Positions 1 through 9,307 are shown, counted from the stretch's first letter. The stretch: DNA of 64,000 nucleotides from Brachybacterium subflavum (GCF_009299795.1 NZ_VIGP01000003.1:496001-560000); one strand, 5' to 3'. Translations and numbers: made by a program. The notes: generated from the letters alone by a model not told the origin.

Positions 1-938
1 CCGTTGGTGGTGCCCACCTGGCGCAGCATCTCGAGGTCGTGGGCGGTGCGCATGCGCAGGCGCTGCGCCTCGAGCAGCTTGTTCTGCCCCTCGAGCTCCG
101 TGAGCCGCTCCCCCAGCTCCGACTCGATCGAGTCGATCGCCCTCGCGAGCCGCTCGGGACCGGCGACGTAGTGCGAGGCCGGGAAGATGTGGATGTCCTC
201 CTCCTCGCGGATCACCTCGCCGGTGACCGGATGGAGGGTGTAGATCGCGTCGATCTCGTCGCCGAAGAACTCGATGCGGATCGCGAGCTCCTCGTACATC
301 GGGATGATCTCGACGGTGTCCCCGCGCACCCGGAAGGTGCCGCGCACGAACTCGACGTCGTTGCGGTCGTACTGCATGTCGACGAAGCGACGCAGCAGGT
401 CATCGCGGTCCACCTCGTCGCCGCGCTTGAGCCGCACCATGCGGTCCACGTACTCCTGCGGTGTGCCCAGGCCGTAGATGCAGGACACGGAGGAGACCAC
501 GACGACGTCCCGTCTGGTCAGCAGCGAGTTCGTGGCGCTGTGGCGCAGGCGCTCGACCTCCGCGTTGATCGAGGAGTCCTTCTCGATGTACGTGTCCGAC
601 TGCGGGACGTAGGCCTCCGGCTGGTAGTAGTCGTAGTAGGAGACGAAGTACTCGACGGCGTTGTGCGGCAGCAGATCGCGGAACTCGCTCGCGAGCTGCG
701 CGGCCAGGGTCTTGTTGTGCGCCATCACGAGGGTCGGCCGCTGCAGCTTCTCGATCAGCCAGGCCGTGGTCGCGCTCTTGCCGGTGCCGGTCGCGCCCAG
801 CAGCACGACGTCCTGCTCGCCCCCGTTGATCCGGCGCGCGAGCTCGTCGATCGCCTGCGGCTGGTCGCCCGACGGCCGGTACTCGGAGACCACCTCGAAG
901 GGGCTGACGGAGCGGGTGAGGTCGGTGACGGGGCGCAT
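1..938 (-). CDS. uvrB: Excinuclease ABC subunit B (partial, N-terminal part)
   Basis: This is the DNA-damage recognition helicase of UvrABC nucleotide excision repair, acting in the cytoplasm with UvrA and UvrC. About 312 N-terminal residues are visible and the gene runs off the left edge. The Walker A motif GATGTGKS is at about residues 48-55, and the aromatic beta-hairpin region [16 protein letters not shown] at about 97-112 is a UvrB hallmark. The ATG at 938 gives [20 protein letters not shown], the usual UvrB beginning. A TAGGCT -10 box ends 6 nt upstream, so the mRNA is probably leaderless. coaE lies immediately upstream on the same strand. Identity is certain; only the C-terminal helicase half is missing. 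Confidence 0.97.
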   Translation of the reverse strand, partial: MRPVTDLTRSVSPFEVVSEYRPSGDQPQAIDELARRINGGEQDVVLLGATGTGKSATTAWLIEKLQRPTLVMAHNKTLAAQLASEFRDLLPHNAVEYFVSYYDYYQPEAYVPQSDTYIEKDSSINAEVERLRHSATNSLLTRRDVVVVSSVSCIYGLGTPQEYVDRMVRLKRGDEVDRDDLLRRFVDMQYDRNDVEFVRGTFRVRGDTVEIIPMYEELAIRIEFFGDEIDAIYTLHPVTGEVIREEEDIHIFPASHYVAGPERLARAIDSIESELGERLTELEGQNKLLEAQRLRMRTAHDLEMLRQVGTTN

Positions 939-950
939 GGCTCGAGCCTA
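939..950 (-). promoter_or_regulatory. Leaderless promoter -10 box of uvrB
   Basis: On the minus strand TAGGCT (945-950) fits the actinobacterial TANNNT -10 consensus. It is followed by 6 nt (CGAGCC) and then the uvrB ATG, so transcription would begin at the start codon. No Shine-Dalgarno sequence is present in the gap. No clear -35 element is seen. Confidence 0.55.
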
Positions 951-1739
951 CGTCCCGGGCCGGACATCCTGCGTGTGAGAGCGGACGCGTGCTGTCCGCG
1001 AAGCGGGGCCGACGGGCGGGACGACGGGTCCGTCGAGCAGCTCCCGGCGCAGGTCCTCGAGGAGGGTGAGCGAGCGCGTGCGCAGGGTGCCCGCGTCGGC
1101 GTTGTTCAGCAGCAGGCGGTCCGCGCGCCGGATCCGCTCGAGGTCCGTGGCCTGCGCCGCCATCACGGACTCGACGTAGGCGCGGTCGCGGCCGCGGTCG
1201 CGCACGACGCGGGCGATCCGCTCCTCTCGGGGGGCGAGCACCGCAACCACGCGCGCGTACACGTCCTCGTGGTGCTTCTCGAGCAGCAGCGGGCTGTCGT
1301 GGACGACGAGCCGCTCCCCCGCCGCGGCGGCCTCCTGCTCCGCCTCCTCGACGGCGGCATCGACCCTCGTCAGCACGATCTCCTCGAGATCCGCGCGGGC
1401 CGCCGCGTCGGCGAAGACGAGACGGGCGAGGGCCGACCGGTCGATCGTGCCCGAGGGCGCGCGGTACTCCTCGCCGAAGCGGGCCACGGCCTCCTCGACG
1501 CCCTCGCCGGGGAGATCCAGCACCGCGCGGGAGTGCGCATCGAGATCGATCACCGGGGCCCCGGCCTCCCGCCAGATCGCTGCGACGCTCGACTTGCCGG
1601 CGCCGATGCCGCCGGTCAGGCCGAGGCGGACGAGCCCAGGAGCCGCATCGCGGCCGGCATCGCGGGCGGCGCGGCGGCCGTCGTCGCCGGCGTCGGCGGC
1701 GGCGTGCGCGGGGGCCGCGCCGGTGGTCGGGCTGTGCAT
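948..1739 (-). CDS. coaE: Dephospho-CoA kinase
   Basis: It phosphorylates the 3'-hydroxyl of dephospho-CoA, the last step of coenzyme A synthesis. The product is 263 aa with the P-loop LTGGIGAGKS at residues 41-50. This is followed by DLDAHSRAV (substrate-binding Asp), VVHDSPLLLEK and the lid region RDRGRDRAYVESVMAAQ, all typical of CoaE. The family normally starts a few residues before LTGG, so about 35 Ala/Asp-rich residues form an N-terminal extension. No alternative start codon is apparent close to the kinase core, and a -10 box just before the ATG supports the long start. The stop lies 9 nt from the uvrB start. coaE next to uvrB, rpsA and polA is a conserved actinobacterial arrangement. 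Confidence 0.95.
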   Translation of the reverse strand: MHSPTTGAAPAHAAADAGDDGRRAARDAGRDAAPGLVRLGLTGGIGAGKSSVAAIWREAGAPVIDLDAHSRAVLDLPGEGVEEAVARFGEEYRAPSGTIDRSALARLVFADAAARADLEEIVLTRVDAAVEEAEQEAAAAGERLVVHDSPLLLEKHHEDVYARVVAVLAPREERIARVVRDRGRDRAYVESVMAAQATDLERIRRADRLLLNNADAGTLRTRSLTLLEDLRRELLDGPVVPPVGPASRTARVRSHTQDVRPGT

Positions 1740-1752
1740 GCTCCCGATCGTA
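1740..1752 (-). promoter_or_regulatory. Leaderless promoter -10 box of coaE
   Basis: TACGAT (1747-1752, minus strand) is followed by 7 nt and the coaE ATG at 1739. The spacer contains GGGAG, too close to the ATG for a normal ribosome binding site, so leaderless initiation is the simpler reading. Confidence 0.5.
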
Positions 1753-1820
1753 CGGGGCGCGGGGGACGCCGGTCATCGCCGTCACATCCCGTCCGGGACC
1801 CATCGCCCCGAGGGCCGGCG

Positions 1821-1832
1821 CATACTACGGTC
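1821..1832 (+). promoter_or_regulatory. Leaderless promoter -10 box of the YicG-like gene
   Basis: CATACT (1821-1826) lies 6 nt before the GTG at 1833. It faces away from the coaE promoter about 70 bp to the left, so 1740-1832 is a compact divergent promoter region. Confidence 0.45.
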
Positions 1833-2840
1833 GTGTCCGTGGATCCCCTCGAACTGCTGGTCACCAACGACCTCCTCCGCGGTCTGGACCTGGCCGGCGT
1901 GTTCATCATGGGTGTCGCGGCGGGTGCGCTCGCCTCCCGATTGAACTTCGACGCGGTGGGCTTCGCGATCATCGGCATCGTCGCCGGGCTCGGCGGAGGC
2001 ATCGTCCGCGACCTCATCATCGGCGTCGACCCGCCCGCCGCGTTCGACGGACCCCTCTATCTCGCGTGTGCCCTCGCCGGCTCCGCCTTCTCCTACCTCA
2101 TCGCGGCCGAGGCCACCTGGTGGCGCCGCGCCGTCACCGGCCTGGACATCCTGGCGATGGCGCTGTGGGCGGCGACCGGCACCGCGAAGTCGATCGGCTA
2201 CGGTCTCGAGCCGCTGCCGGCGATCCTGCTGGGCGTCACCAGCGCCGTGGGCGGCGGAGTGATCCGCGACGTGCTCGTGGGGCGTGTCCCCGCGGTCTTC
2301 GGCGGCGGCCCGCTGTACGCGACGGGCGCGCTGGTCACGGCCGTCGCGACCTGGGGCGTCGTGGCGCTGGGGCTGCCCTCCGCCTGGGTGCTCGCGGCGG
2401 TCGCGCTGGGTGCTCTGCTCGCGGGCCTCGCGGCCTGGCGCCGCTGGCACCTGCCCTCCCACGGCGAGTGGCAGGTGACGCTCTCGGCCTCGCAGATGAA
2501 GTCGCTCGTGCGCCGGGTGCGCAAGGACGAGCGGCACCGCGTGGCCCTGGAGACGGGCGCCATCCCGGTGGTGGACGAGTCGGTCGACGACTTCGCGGAC
2601 GACTCCACGATCCCGGACGACGACGCCGCGGAGTTCGAGCGCCGCGCGCTCGGCGACGGGGAGAGCGTCGGAACCGCCCTCCCGCCGGAGGACCCGGTGG
2701 ACCCGGTGGACCATCCGACCGACCTCGCGGACGGCGAGCCGGCACCGGCGTCCGAGGACGACCCGTCGACCGGGTCGCCGGGATCCCCGGCGGAAGAGGA
2801 GCGGGCGCCCGGCGCGTCCGCGGACGACGAGCGCCGCTGA
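1833..2840 (+). CDS. Trimeric intracellular cation channel / YicG family membrane protein
   Basis: This is an integral membrane protein of 335 aa in the UPF0126 (YicG, bacterial TRIC-like) family. Members have been tied to glycine uptake or cation conductance; the substrate here is unknown. Two repeated modules each carry the diagnostic glycine-rich motif: GLGGGIVRDLIIG and AVGGGVIRDVLVG. About six or seven hydrophobic helices fill the first 200 residues. The remaining 130 residues form a hydrophilic, very acidic, probably disordered cytoplasmic tail rich in Asp, Glu and Pro, which the family usually lacks. The GTG at 1833 is chosen because a -10 box lies 6 nt upstream. A GTG two codons later is an alternative. 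Confidence 0.85.
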   Translation: MSVDPLELLVTNDLLRGLDLAGVFIMGVAAGALASRLNFDAVGFAIIGIVAGLGGGIVRDLIIGVDPPAAFDGPLYLACALAGSAFSYLIAAEATWWRRAVTGLDILAMALWAATGTAKSIGYGLEPLPAILLGVTSAVGGGVIRDVLVGRVPAVFGGGPLYATGALVTAVATWGVVALGLPSAWVLAAVALGALLAGLAAWRRWHLPSHGEWQVTLSASQMKSLVRRVRKDERHRVALETGAIPVVDESVDDFADDSTIPDDDAAEFERRALGDGESVGTALPPEDPVDPVDHPTDLADGEPAPASEDDPSTGSPGSPAEEERAPGASADDERR

Positions 2841-2846
2841 GCGTCC

Positions 2847-3674
2847 TCAGGGGCGCAGCGCCCCGAGCATGCGGGAGACCTCGTCGGCCCCGAGCTGACC
2901 GGGCGCGGAGGCCTCGCCCGCCGTCGCGAAGGTCGCGCAGGATCCGAACACCTCGGCCGCGACGCGGCTGACCGCTCCCAGGGATCCCATCGAGATCGCC
3001 AGATGGGGTCCAGCCCCGTCCCGCGCGGCCTCGAGGCTCGCCGCGAGCAGGACGAGCACGTCGTCCGCGGTGCGCGGGGTGACGGCGATCTTGGCGACGT
3101 CGGCGCCGAGGGCCCGCTGCGCGCGCAGCCTCGCCAGGATCTCCTCGCGCGGGGGCGTCGCGGCGAAATCGTGGAAGGAGCCGACCGCGGCGACGCCCAC
3201 CTCATGGGCTGCGCCGATCACGGCGCCGACGGCCTCCGGCGCGCGCGCGGTCTCCACGTCGACCAGGTCGACGAGCGGACTGCCGTCCGCGCCCCGCAGG
3301 GCGATCCCGGCGCGCAGCAGCGCGGAGAGGTCCGCGTCCGTGAGGGCCCGTCCTCCGCCCTCGGCGGCGGTGCGCACGGTGAGCAGGAGCGCCTGCTCGG
3401 GCGCGAGGGCCTCGCGCAGCGCGGGCAGGGCGCCGAGCACGCGCTCGCGATGCTCGGCCGCGGGCGCCGACGGGGCGAGGAGATCGGCGCGCCACTCGAC
3501 GATCCGGGCCGGCGCCGTGCGCGCACGCTCGGCCTGGGCGAGCACGCTGCGCTCGTCCGCACCGGTGAGCGGGACGATGATCTCGGGGACGCCGGCGCCG
3601 AGCTCGATCCCGCGCACGCGCACGACCCCGCCGGCCCCGTCGCCGCCGTGCGCGGCGCGCTCCGTCGCCCCCAT
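2847..3674 (-). CDS. aroD: 3-dehydroquinate dehydratase, type I
   Basis: It converts 3-dehydroquinate to 3-dehydroshikimate by a Schiff-base mechanism in the shikimate pathway. The product is 275 aa. Type I hallmarks are in order: VEWRADL (substrate-binding Glu/Arg), SFHDF (catalytic His), ADVAKIAV (Schiff-base Lys), SMGSLGAVSRV and APGQL near the end. It lies 5 nt after aroB and ends the aroC-aroK-aroB-aroD unit. In M. tuberculosis and most actinobacteria this position holds the unrelated type II enzyme (AroQ), so this looks like non-orthologous replacement. A hydrophilic N-terminal extension of about 25 residues precedes the conserved core. Confidence 0.93.
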   Translation of the reverse strand: MGATERAAHGGDGAGGVVRVRGIELGAGVPEIIVPLTGADERSVLAQAERARTAPARIVEWRADLLAPSAPAAEHRERVLGALPALREALAPEQALLLTVRTAAEGGGRALTDADLSALLRAGIALRGADGSPLVDLVDVETARAPEAVGAVIGAAHEVGVAAVGSFHDFAATPPREEILARLRAQRALGADVAKIAVTPRTADDVLVLLAASLEAARDGAGPHLAISMGSLGAVSRVAAEVFGSCATFATAGEASAPGQLGADEVSRMLGALRP

Positions 3675-3679
3675 CGCTC

Positions 3680-4816
3680 TCAGTCCTCGGCGATCGCGGA
3701 GTAGGCGGAGAGCAGCAGCGCCGGGTCGGGCCCCTCGAGGCGGGAGACCCTGCCGATGCGGTCCAGGACGACGAAGCGCAGCAGGCCGGCGCGGGACTTC
3801 TTGTCGCGCTTCATGGCCTCCTCGAGCTTGGGCCACTGGCGGCCGCGGTAGGTCGTGGGCAGCCCCAGGGAGACGAGGAGGTCGCGATGACGGTCCACGT
3901 CGGCCTCCGAGAGCTTGCCGGCGAGGTGCGCGAGCTCGGCCGCGAACATCATGCCCACGGACACCGCGGCGCCGTGGCGCCACTGGTAGCGCTCGTTGTG
4001 CTCGATGGCGTGTCCCAGGGTGTGTCCGTAGTTGAGGATCTCGCGCTCCCCGGTCTCCGTGAGGTCGGCGGAGACCACGCGGGCCTTCACGCGGATCGCG
4101 CGCTCCATGATCTCGCGGAAGGCGGGGGTGGAGATGTCGAGCACGGCGGCGGGGTCGGCCTCGACGACTTCGAGGATGCGCGTGTCCTCGATGAAGCCGG
4201 CCTTGACGACCTCGGCGAGGCCGGCGGCGACGTCGTGCGCGCCGAGCCCGGCGAGCACGTCGAGGTCCTCGATCACGGCGATCGGCGGGTGGAAGGAGCC
4301 CACGAGGTTCTTGCCCTCGGCGGTGTTGATGCCGGTCTTCCCGCCGACCGCCGCATCCACCATGGCGGCGACCGTGGTAGGCACCTGCAGCACGTCGATG
4401 CCTCGCAGCCAGGTCGCCGCGACGAAGCCGGCGACGTCGGTCGCGGCACCGCCGCCGAGTCCGATCACGAGGTCGCTCCGGGAGATCTCCGCCTGTCCGC
4501 ACACCTGCCAGAGGAAGCCCGCGACCTGCGCGGTCTTCGCCTCCTCGCCGTCGGGGATCTCGGCGAGGAAGGCGGAGCGGTCGGTCGCGGAGACGGCCTC
4601 GAGCAGCTCCTCGGCGACGGTGCGCAGGCTGGGCTGGTGGACGATGACGACCCGGCGGGCGCGCGCGGGGAGGCGCTGCGGCAGGTCCGCGAGCAGGCCG
4701 CGGCCCACGACGACGTCGTAGCCGCCCGTGGGCGTGGACACGGGGATGACGGTGGTGTCGGCGGCATCGGCGCCGCTGGTGGCGGTGTCGGTGCCGGCGG
4801 GGTTCTCGGGGCTCAT
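3680..4816 (-). CDS. aroB: 3-dehydroquinate synthase
   Basis: An NAD- and zinc-dependent cyclase that makes 3-dehydroquinate from DAHP, the second step of the shikimate pathway. The product is 378 aa, normal for the family. The nucleotide-binding stretch VIGLGGGAATDVAGFVAATW is clear. The expected metal ligands are present in AEVVKAG (Glu), NYGHTLGHAIE (His) and WRHGAAVSVGM (His). The start overlaps the aroK stop by 4 nt as ATGA, indicating translational coupling. Confidence 0.97.
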   Translation of the reverse strand: MSPENPAGTDTATSGADAADTTVIPVSTPTGGYDVVVGRGLLADLPQRLPARARRVVIVHQPSLRTVAEELLEAVSATDRSAFLAEIPDGEEAKTAQVAGFLWQVCGQAEISRSDLVIGLGGGAATDVAGFVAATWLRGIDVLQVPTTVAAMVDAAVGGKTGINTAEGKNLVGSFHPPIAVIEDLDVLAGLGAHDVAAGLAEVVKAGFIEDTRILEVVEADPAAVLDISTPAFREIMERAIRVKARVVSADLTETGEREILNYGHTLGHAIEHNERYQWRHGAAVSVGMMFAAELAHLAGKLSEADVDRHRDLLVSLGLPTTYRGRQWPKLEEAMKRDKKSRAGLLRFVVLDRIGRVSRLEGPDPALLLSAYSAIAED

Positions 4817-5421
4817 GCGTGCTCCTTCGGTGCGGGCGGCTCGGCGCCCAGGGTCTCGATGATGCGGCGGGCGATCTGGTCGATCCCGCCGTCGGTCGCG
4901 TCGATGCTCCAGCGCGCGGCCTCGCGGTAGAGCGGCATGCGCGTGTCGGTGAGGGTGCGCCAGCGGCCCAGCGGGTCCTCGCCGCCGAGCATCGGGCGGC
5001 CCCGGCCCCGTCCCACGCGGGAGCGGGCCGTCTCCTCGTCGATCTCGAGCAGCACGGCGGGCCTGGCGGCGACGAGGGCGCGCGAGTCGTCGGCGACGAC
5101 GGCGCCGCCGCCCAGGGCGAGCACTCCCGTGTGCGCCTCGAGCGCGAGGGCGAGCACCTGCGCCTCGAGGTCGCGGAAGGCGCTCTCGCCCTGGGCTGCG
5201 AAGATCTCCGGGATGCTGCGGCCCGCGGCCTCGATGATCAGCTCGTCGAGGTCGGCGAAGGGCACGCCGAGCCGGCGCGCGACCTCCCTGCCGATGGTGG
5301 TCTTCCCCGCGCCCATGGGGCCGATGAGCACCAGGCGCGGACCGCGCGGCGCCGTGGGGACGGGATCCTCTCCGCCGGGCGCGGCCGCCGCCGGGGTCGG
5401 GTCGGTGGGCACCGTGCTCAC
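4813..5421 (-). CDS. aroK: Shikimate kinase
   Basis: It phosphorylates shikimate at the 3-hydroxyl with ATP. The product is 202 aa. After about 30 Pro/Ala-rich residues come the P-loop GPMGAGKTT (about 34-42), the substrate Asp in [16 protein letters not shown], the LALGGGAV loop and the Arg-rich lid [11 protein letters not shown]. The GTG at 5421 is taken as the start because it overlaps the aroC stop as GTGA, matching the coupling seen through this operon. Confidence 0.95.
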   Translation of the reverse strand: MSTVPTDPTPAAAAPGGEDPVPTAPRGPRLVLIGPMGAGKTTIGREVARRLGVPFADLDELIIEAAGRSIPEIFAAQGESAFRDLEAQVLALALEAHTGVLALGGGAVVADDSRALVAARPAVLLEIDEETARSRVGRGRGRPMLGGEDPLGRWRTLTDTRMPLYREAARWSIDATDGGIDQIARRIIETLGAEPPAPKEHA

Positions 5422-6659
5422 GCCGACGGGGCGCCGCCGAGGCGCGACTGCTGGGCGACGGTCTCGGCGAGGTGGGCGCGGATCTCCTCGACGCTGTCGC
5501 CGCCGGTCTTCTCGAGCAGGGCGTCGGCGAGGACGAGCGCGACCATGGCCTCGGCGATCACGGCGGCGGGCGCGACGGCGCAGACGTCGGACCGCTGGTG
5601 GTTCGCGGTGGCCTCGCCGCCGGTCGTGACGTCCACGGTGCGCAGGGCGCGCGGCACCGTCGAGATCGGCTTGAGGGCGCCGCGCACGCGGATGACCTGA
5701 CCGTTGCTCATGCCGCCCTCGAGGCCGCCGGCGCGGTTGGTCACGCGCGGGTACTCGCGATCCTCCCCTGCGTCCTGCGCGGGCAGGATCTCGTCGTGGG
5801 CGCGGGAGCCCCGACGCGCGGCCGTTGTGAAGCCGTCGCCGATCTCGACGCCCTTCATGGCCTGGATCGACATGATCGCCTGTGCGAGCCGGCCGTCGAG
5901 CTTGCGGTCCCACTGGGTGTGGGACCCCAGACCCACGGGCACCCCGTAGGCGAGGACCTCGACGACGCCGCCCAGGGTGTCGCCGTCGGCCTTCGCGGCG
6001 TCGACCTCGGTGACCATGGCCTCCGAGGTCGCGGGATCGAAGCAGCGCAGGGGGTCCTCGTCCAGGCGCGAGGAGTCGGCCGGCTGGGGGAGCTCGGCGT
6101 CCTCCGGGACGCGCACCGTGCCCACGGCCAGCGTGTGGGAGACCAGGCGCATGCCGGCGGCCTGCTCGAGCAGGGCCGCGGCGACGCGTCCGGCGGCGAC
6201 CCGGGCGGCGGTCTCCCGGGCGCTCGCGCGCTCGAGCACGGGGCGGGCGTCCTCGAAGCCGTACTTGAGCATGCCGGAGAGGTCGGCGTGGCCCGGGCGG
6301 GGCCGCGTGAGGGGACGGTTGCGCGCGATCTCGCGCTCGTCGCCCGTGCCCGCGTCGATCAGCAGGTCCCCGCGCGGCACGGGGTCGGCCGACATGACCT
6401 TCTCCCACTTGGGCCATTCGGAGTTCGCGATCTCGATCGCGAGCGGAGAGCCCAGGGTGAGGCCGTGACGGAGGCCGCTGTGGATCGCGACCACGTCCTG
6501 CTCGAACTTCTGGCGGCTGCCGCGGCCGTGGCCGAGGCGGCGGCGCGCGAGAGCGGAGCGCAGATCGTCACTGGTCAGCTCGATCCCGGCGGGGACGCCG
6601 TCGAGCAGGGAGATGAGGGAGGGGCCGTGGGATTCCCCGGCCGTGAGCCAGCGCAGCAT
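5418..6659 (-). CDS. aroC: Chorismate synthase
   Basis: A reduced-FMN-dependent enzyme making chorismate from EPSP, the branch point to Trp, Phe, Tyr and folate. The product is 413 aa. Signature segments are present: [19 protein letters not shown] at the N-terminus, [45 protein letters not shown] and [13 protein letters not shown]. It is the first gene of the aroC-aroK-aroB-aroD run. Chorismate produced here feeds the trpE product encoded at 28793-30460. Confidence 0.97.
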   Translation of the reverse strand: MLRWLTAGESHGPSLISLLDGVPAGIELTSDDLRSALARRRLGHGRGSRQKFEQDVVAIHSGLRHGLTLGSPLAIEIANSEWPKWEKVMSADPVPRGDLLIDAGTGDEREIARNRPLTRPRPGHADLSGMLKYGFEDARPVLERASARETAARVAAGRVAAALLEQAAGMRLVSHTLAVGTVRVPEDAELPQPADSSRLDEDPLRCFDPATSEAMVTEVDAAKADGDTLGGVVEVLAYGVPVGLGSHTQWDRKLDGRLAQAIMSIQAMKGVEIGDGFTTAARRGSRAHDEILPAQDAGEDREYPRVTNRAGGLEGGMSNGQVIRVRGALKPISTVPRALRTVDVTTGGEATANHQRSDVCAVAPAAVIAEAMVALVLADALLEKTGGDSVEEIRAHLAETVAQQSRLGGAPSA

Positions 6660-6734
6660 GACCCCGATCCTCTCACGTGCAGGTGGGCGCGAGTCGCGCC
6701 GTCCCAGCCGGGAGGCGCCGGGGCGCCCGCTCCC

Positions 6735-7565
6735 TCAGTCCTCGTCGAGCTCGACGGCCTCGTGCGGGGTGAGCTGCTCGATGAGCGGGACCAGGTCGGA
6801 GATGCCGGGCAGCACGGTCGTCGGCCGGAACGGGTACTTCTCGATGTCCCGCTGCGCCGTCGAGCCCGTGAGCACGAGCACGGAGCGCATGCCCGCCTCG
6901 AGGCCGGACTTCACATCGGTGTCCATCCGGTCGCCGATCATCACGGAGGTCTCCGAGTGGGCGCCGATGCGGTTCAGGGCCGTGCGCATCATGAGCGGGT
7001 TGGGCTTGCCCACGTAGTACGGGTGGATGCCCGTGGCGGCGGTGATCATCGCGGCGACCGAGCCGGTGGCCGGCAGCGGACCCTCGGCGCTCGGGCCGGA
7101 CACGTCCGGGTTGGTGGCGATGAACTTCGCGCCCTTGTCGATGAGGCGGATCGCCCGGGTGATCGACTCGAAGGAGTACGTGCGGGTCTCCCCCAGGACC
7201 ACGAACTCGACGTCCGTGTCGGCGAGGATGAAGCCCTCCTCGTGCATGGCGCTCGTGAGACCGGCCTCCCCGATCACGTAGGCGGAGGATCCGGGAGCCT
7301 GCTCGGCGAGGAAGCGGGCGGTGGCCAGCGCACTCGTCCAGATCGCCTGCTCGGGGATGTCGATGCCGCTGCGCGAGAGCCGTGCTCGCAGGTCCCGGGG
7401 CGTGAAGATCGAGTTGTTCGTGAGCACCAGGAAGGGGCGGTCGAACTGCTGGAGGGCGGCGATGAAGTCCGCGGCGCCCGGCAGGGCCGACTGCTCGTGG
7501 ACGAGGACACCGTCCATGTCGGTGAGCCAGGTGTGGACGGGGTGGTCTTCGAGAGCGGTGGTCAT
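6735..7565 (-). CDS. HAD-IIA family phosphatase (NagD-like)
   Basis: A cytoplasmic haloacid-dehalogenase-superfamily hydrolase, 276 aa. The catalytic DxD is in LTDMDGVLVHE (Asp16 nucleophile, Asp18). Motif II is in VLTNNS, the Lys in YVGKPNPLM and the acidic motif in MIGDRMDTDV. The C2a-type cap between motifs II and III marks the HAD-IIA branch (NagD, p-nitrophenyl phosphatase-like, phosphoglycolate phosphatase). The substrate cannot be told from sequence; sugar phosphates or nucleotides are typical. It stands alone between rpsA and aroC, with a terminator-like hairpin upstream, and has its own leaderless-type promoter. Confidence 0.88.
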   Translation of the reverse strand: MTTALEDHPVHTWLTDMDGVLVHEQSALPGAADFIAALQQFDRPFLVLTNNSIFTPRDLRARLSRSGIDIPEQAIWTSALATARFLAEQAPGSSAYVIGEAGLTSAMHEEGFILADTDVEFVVLGETRTYSFESITRAIRLIDKGAKFIATNPDVSGPSAEGPLPATGSVAAMITAATGIHPYYVGKPNPLMMRTALNRIGAHSETSVMIGDRMDTDVKSGLEAGMRSVLVLTGSTAQRDIEKYPFRPTTVLPGISDLVPLIEQLTPHEAVELDED

Positions 7566-7577
7566 GCCCCTAGTGTG
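7566..7577 (-). promoter_or_regulatory. Leaderless promoter -10 box of the HAD phosphatase gene
   Basis: On the minus strand CACACT (7572-7577) is followed by AGGGGC and the ATG at 7565, a 6-nt spacing. The match to the -10 consensus is modest. Confidence 0.35.
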
Positions 7578-7634
7578 CCCTGTCCTGCGGCTCGTCCGCA
7601 GGTGCGCCGTCCACCTCCCGCTCCCCCGCATGCG

Positions 7635-7670
7635 ACGACGGGCGCCACCCTCAGGGGTGACGCCCGTCGT
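7635..7670 (-). terminator. Hairpin terminator downstream of rpsA
   Basis: Arms of 10 bp (7635-7644 with 7661-7670) pair perfectly. After one mismatch the stem continues as CACCC/GGGTG around a short loop. There is no U tract, as is usual in high-GC actinobacteria. It lies between the rpsA stop (7732) and the HAD gene start (7565). Confidence 0.7.
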
Positions 7671-7731
7671 GGGCTCCGGGCCCCGAAGCGGCGGGGGTGC
7701 TCCCCGCCGGCCCGGGCCGGTGATCAGCCGA

Positions 7732-9228
7732 TCAGTTGCCGGTGAGCTTCGCGCGCAGGGCTGCCAGAGCCTCGTCGGAGGCCAGCGTGCCCTCGTCGGA
7801 GGAGGCGGACTGGTACGAGGACTGCGGGGCGGACTCCTGCGAGGACGAGCTGCTGCTCGTCGATGCGGTGGAAGTGCTGGCCGGCTGGTTCGCGGACTCC
7901 TCGTCGGCCTTGATGGCCTCGGCGACCTGGGCCTTGTGGGCGGTCCAGCGCTCGTAGGCGGCCGCGTACTGGCCCTCCCACTCCTCGCGCTGGGTCTCGT
8001 AGCCCTCGAGCCACTCGTTGGTCTCCGGGTCGAAGCCCTCGGGGTACTTGTACTCGCCGTTCTCGTCGTAGTCGGCGGCCATGCCGTACAGCGCCGGATC
8101 GAAGGTGGTGTCGTCACCCTCGGGGTCGACGCCCTCGTTGGCCTGCTTGAGCGACAGCGAGATGCGGCGACGCTCGAGGTCGATGTCGATGACCTTGACG
8201 AACACGTCCTGGTCGACCGACACGACCTGCTCGGGCAGGTCGACGTGGCGCTGCGCCAGCTCGGAGATGTGGACGAGGCCCTCGATGCCGTCCTCGACGC
8301 GGACGAACGCGCCGAAGGGGACGAGCTTGGTGACCTTGCCCGGCACGACCTCGCCGATGGCGTGGGTGCGGGCGAAGAGCTGCCACGGGTCCTCCTGGGT
8401 CGCCTTCAGCGACAGGGAGACGCGCTCGCGGTCCATGTCGACGTCCAGGACCTCGACCTTGACCTTCTGACCGACCTCGACGACCTCGCTCGGGTGGTCG
8501 ATGTGCTTCCAGGACAGCTCGGAGACGTGCACGAGGCCGTCCACGCCGCCCAGGTCGACGAATGCGCCGAAGTTGACGATCGAGGAGACGACGCCCTCGC
8601 GGACCTGGCCCTTCTGCAGGGTCTGCAGGAAGTCCGAGCGGACCGCGGACTGGGTCTCCTCGAGGTAGGCGCGACGGGAGAGGACCACGTTGTTGCGGTT
8701 CTTGTCGAGCTCGATGATCTTCGCCTCGATCTCCTGGCCGACGTACGGCTGCAGGTCGCGCACGCGGCGCATCTCGACGAGGGAGGCCGGGAGGAAGCCG
8801 CGCAGACCGATGTCGACGATGAGACCGCCCTTGACGACCTCGATGACGTGACCGGTGACGACGCCCTCGTCCTCCTTGATCTGCTCGATCGTGCCCCAGG
8901 CGCGCTCGTACTGGGCGCGCTTCTTGGACAGGATCAGGCGACCCTCCTTGTCCTCCTTCTGGAGGACGAGCGCCTCGATCTCGTCGCCGACCTCGACCAC
9001 CTCGCCGGGGTCGACGTCGTGCTTGATCGAGAGCTCGCGCGAGGGGATGACGCCCTCGGTCTTGTAGCCGATGTCGAGCAGGACCTCGTCGTGATCGACC
9101 TTCACCACGGTGCCCTCGACGATGTCGCCATCGTTGAAGTACTTGATGGTCGAGTCGATGGCGGCCATGAGCTCATCGGCATCGCCGATGTCGTTGATGG
9201 CGATCTGGGGGGTCGTGGTGTCGGTCAT
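7732..9228 (-). CDS. rpsA: 30S ribosomal protein S1
   Basis: RNA-binding protein of the small ribosomal subunit, 498 aa. Four S1 OB-fold repeats occur at about residues 38-108, 125-190, 211-280 and 296-365. Each has the characteristic pattern, such as VNFGAFVDLGGVDGLVHVSELSW written here in two parts: VNFGAFVDLGG and VDGLVHVSELSW. The last 130 residues are an acidic and then serine-rich tail, typical of actinobacterial S1, which has four domains rather than six. The start MTDTTTPQIA at 9228 is the conserved one. polA lies upstream on the same strand after 237 bp. Confidence 0.97.
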   Translation of the reverse strand: MTDTTTPQIAINDIGDADELMAAIDSTIKYFNDGDIVEGTVVKVDHDEVLLDIGYKTEGVIPSRELSIKHDVDPGEVVEVGDEIEALVLQKEDKEGRLILSKKRAQYERAWGTIEQIKEDEGVVTGHVIEVVKGGLIVDIGLRGFLPASLVEMRRVRDLQPYVGQEIEAKIIELDKNRNNVVLSRRAYLEETQSAVRSDFLQTLQKGQVREGVVSSIVNFGAFVDLGGVDGLVHVSELSWKHIDHPSEVVEVGQKVKVEVLDVDMDRERVSLSLKATQEDPWQLFARTHAIGEVVPGKVTKLVPFGAFVRVEDGIEGLVHISELAQRHVDLPEQVVSVDQDVFVKVIDIDLERRRISLSLKQANEGVDPEGDDTTFDPALYGMAADYDENGEYKYPEGFDPETNEWLEGYETQREEWEGQYAAAYERWTAHKAQVAEAIKADEESANQPASTSTASTSSSSSSQESAPQSSYQSASSDEGTLASDEALAALRAKLTGN

Positions 9229-9307
9229 GTAGGTCGGAACTCCGTAGGGACAGATATGAGTGGGTGGACGATCTGGTGCCCGGGCGCAGGTGCGCACAGA
9301 CCCGTCC

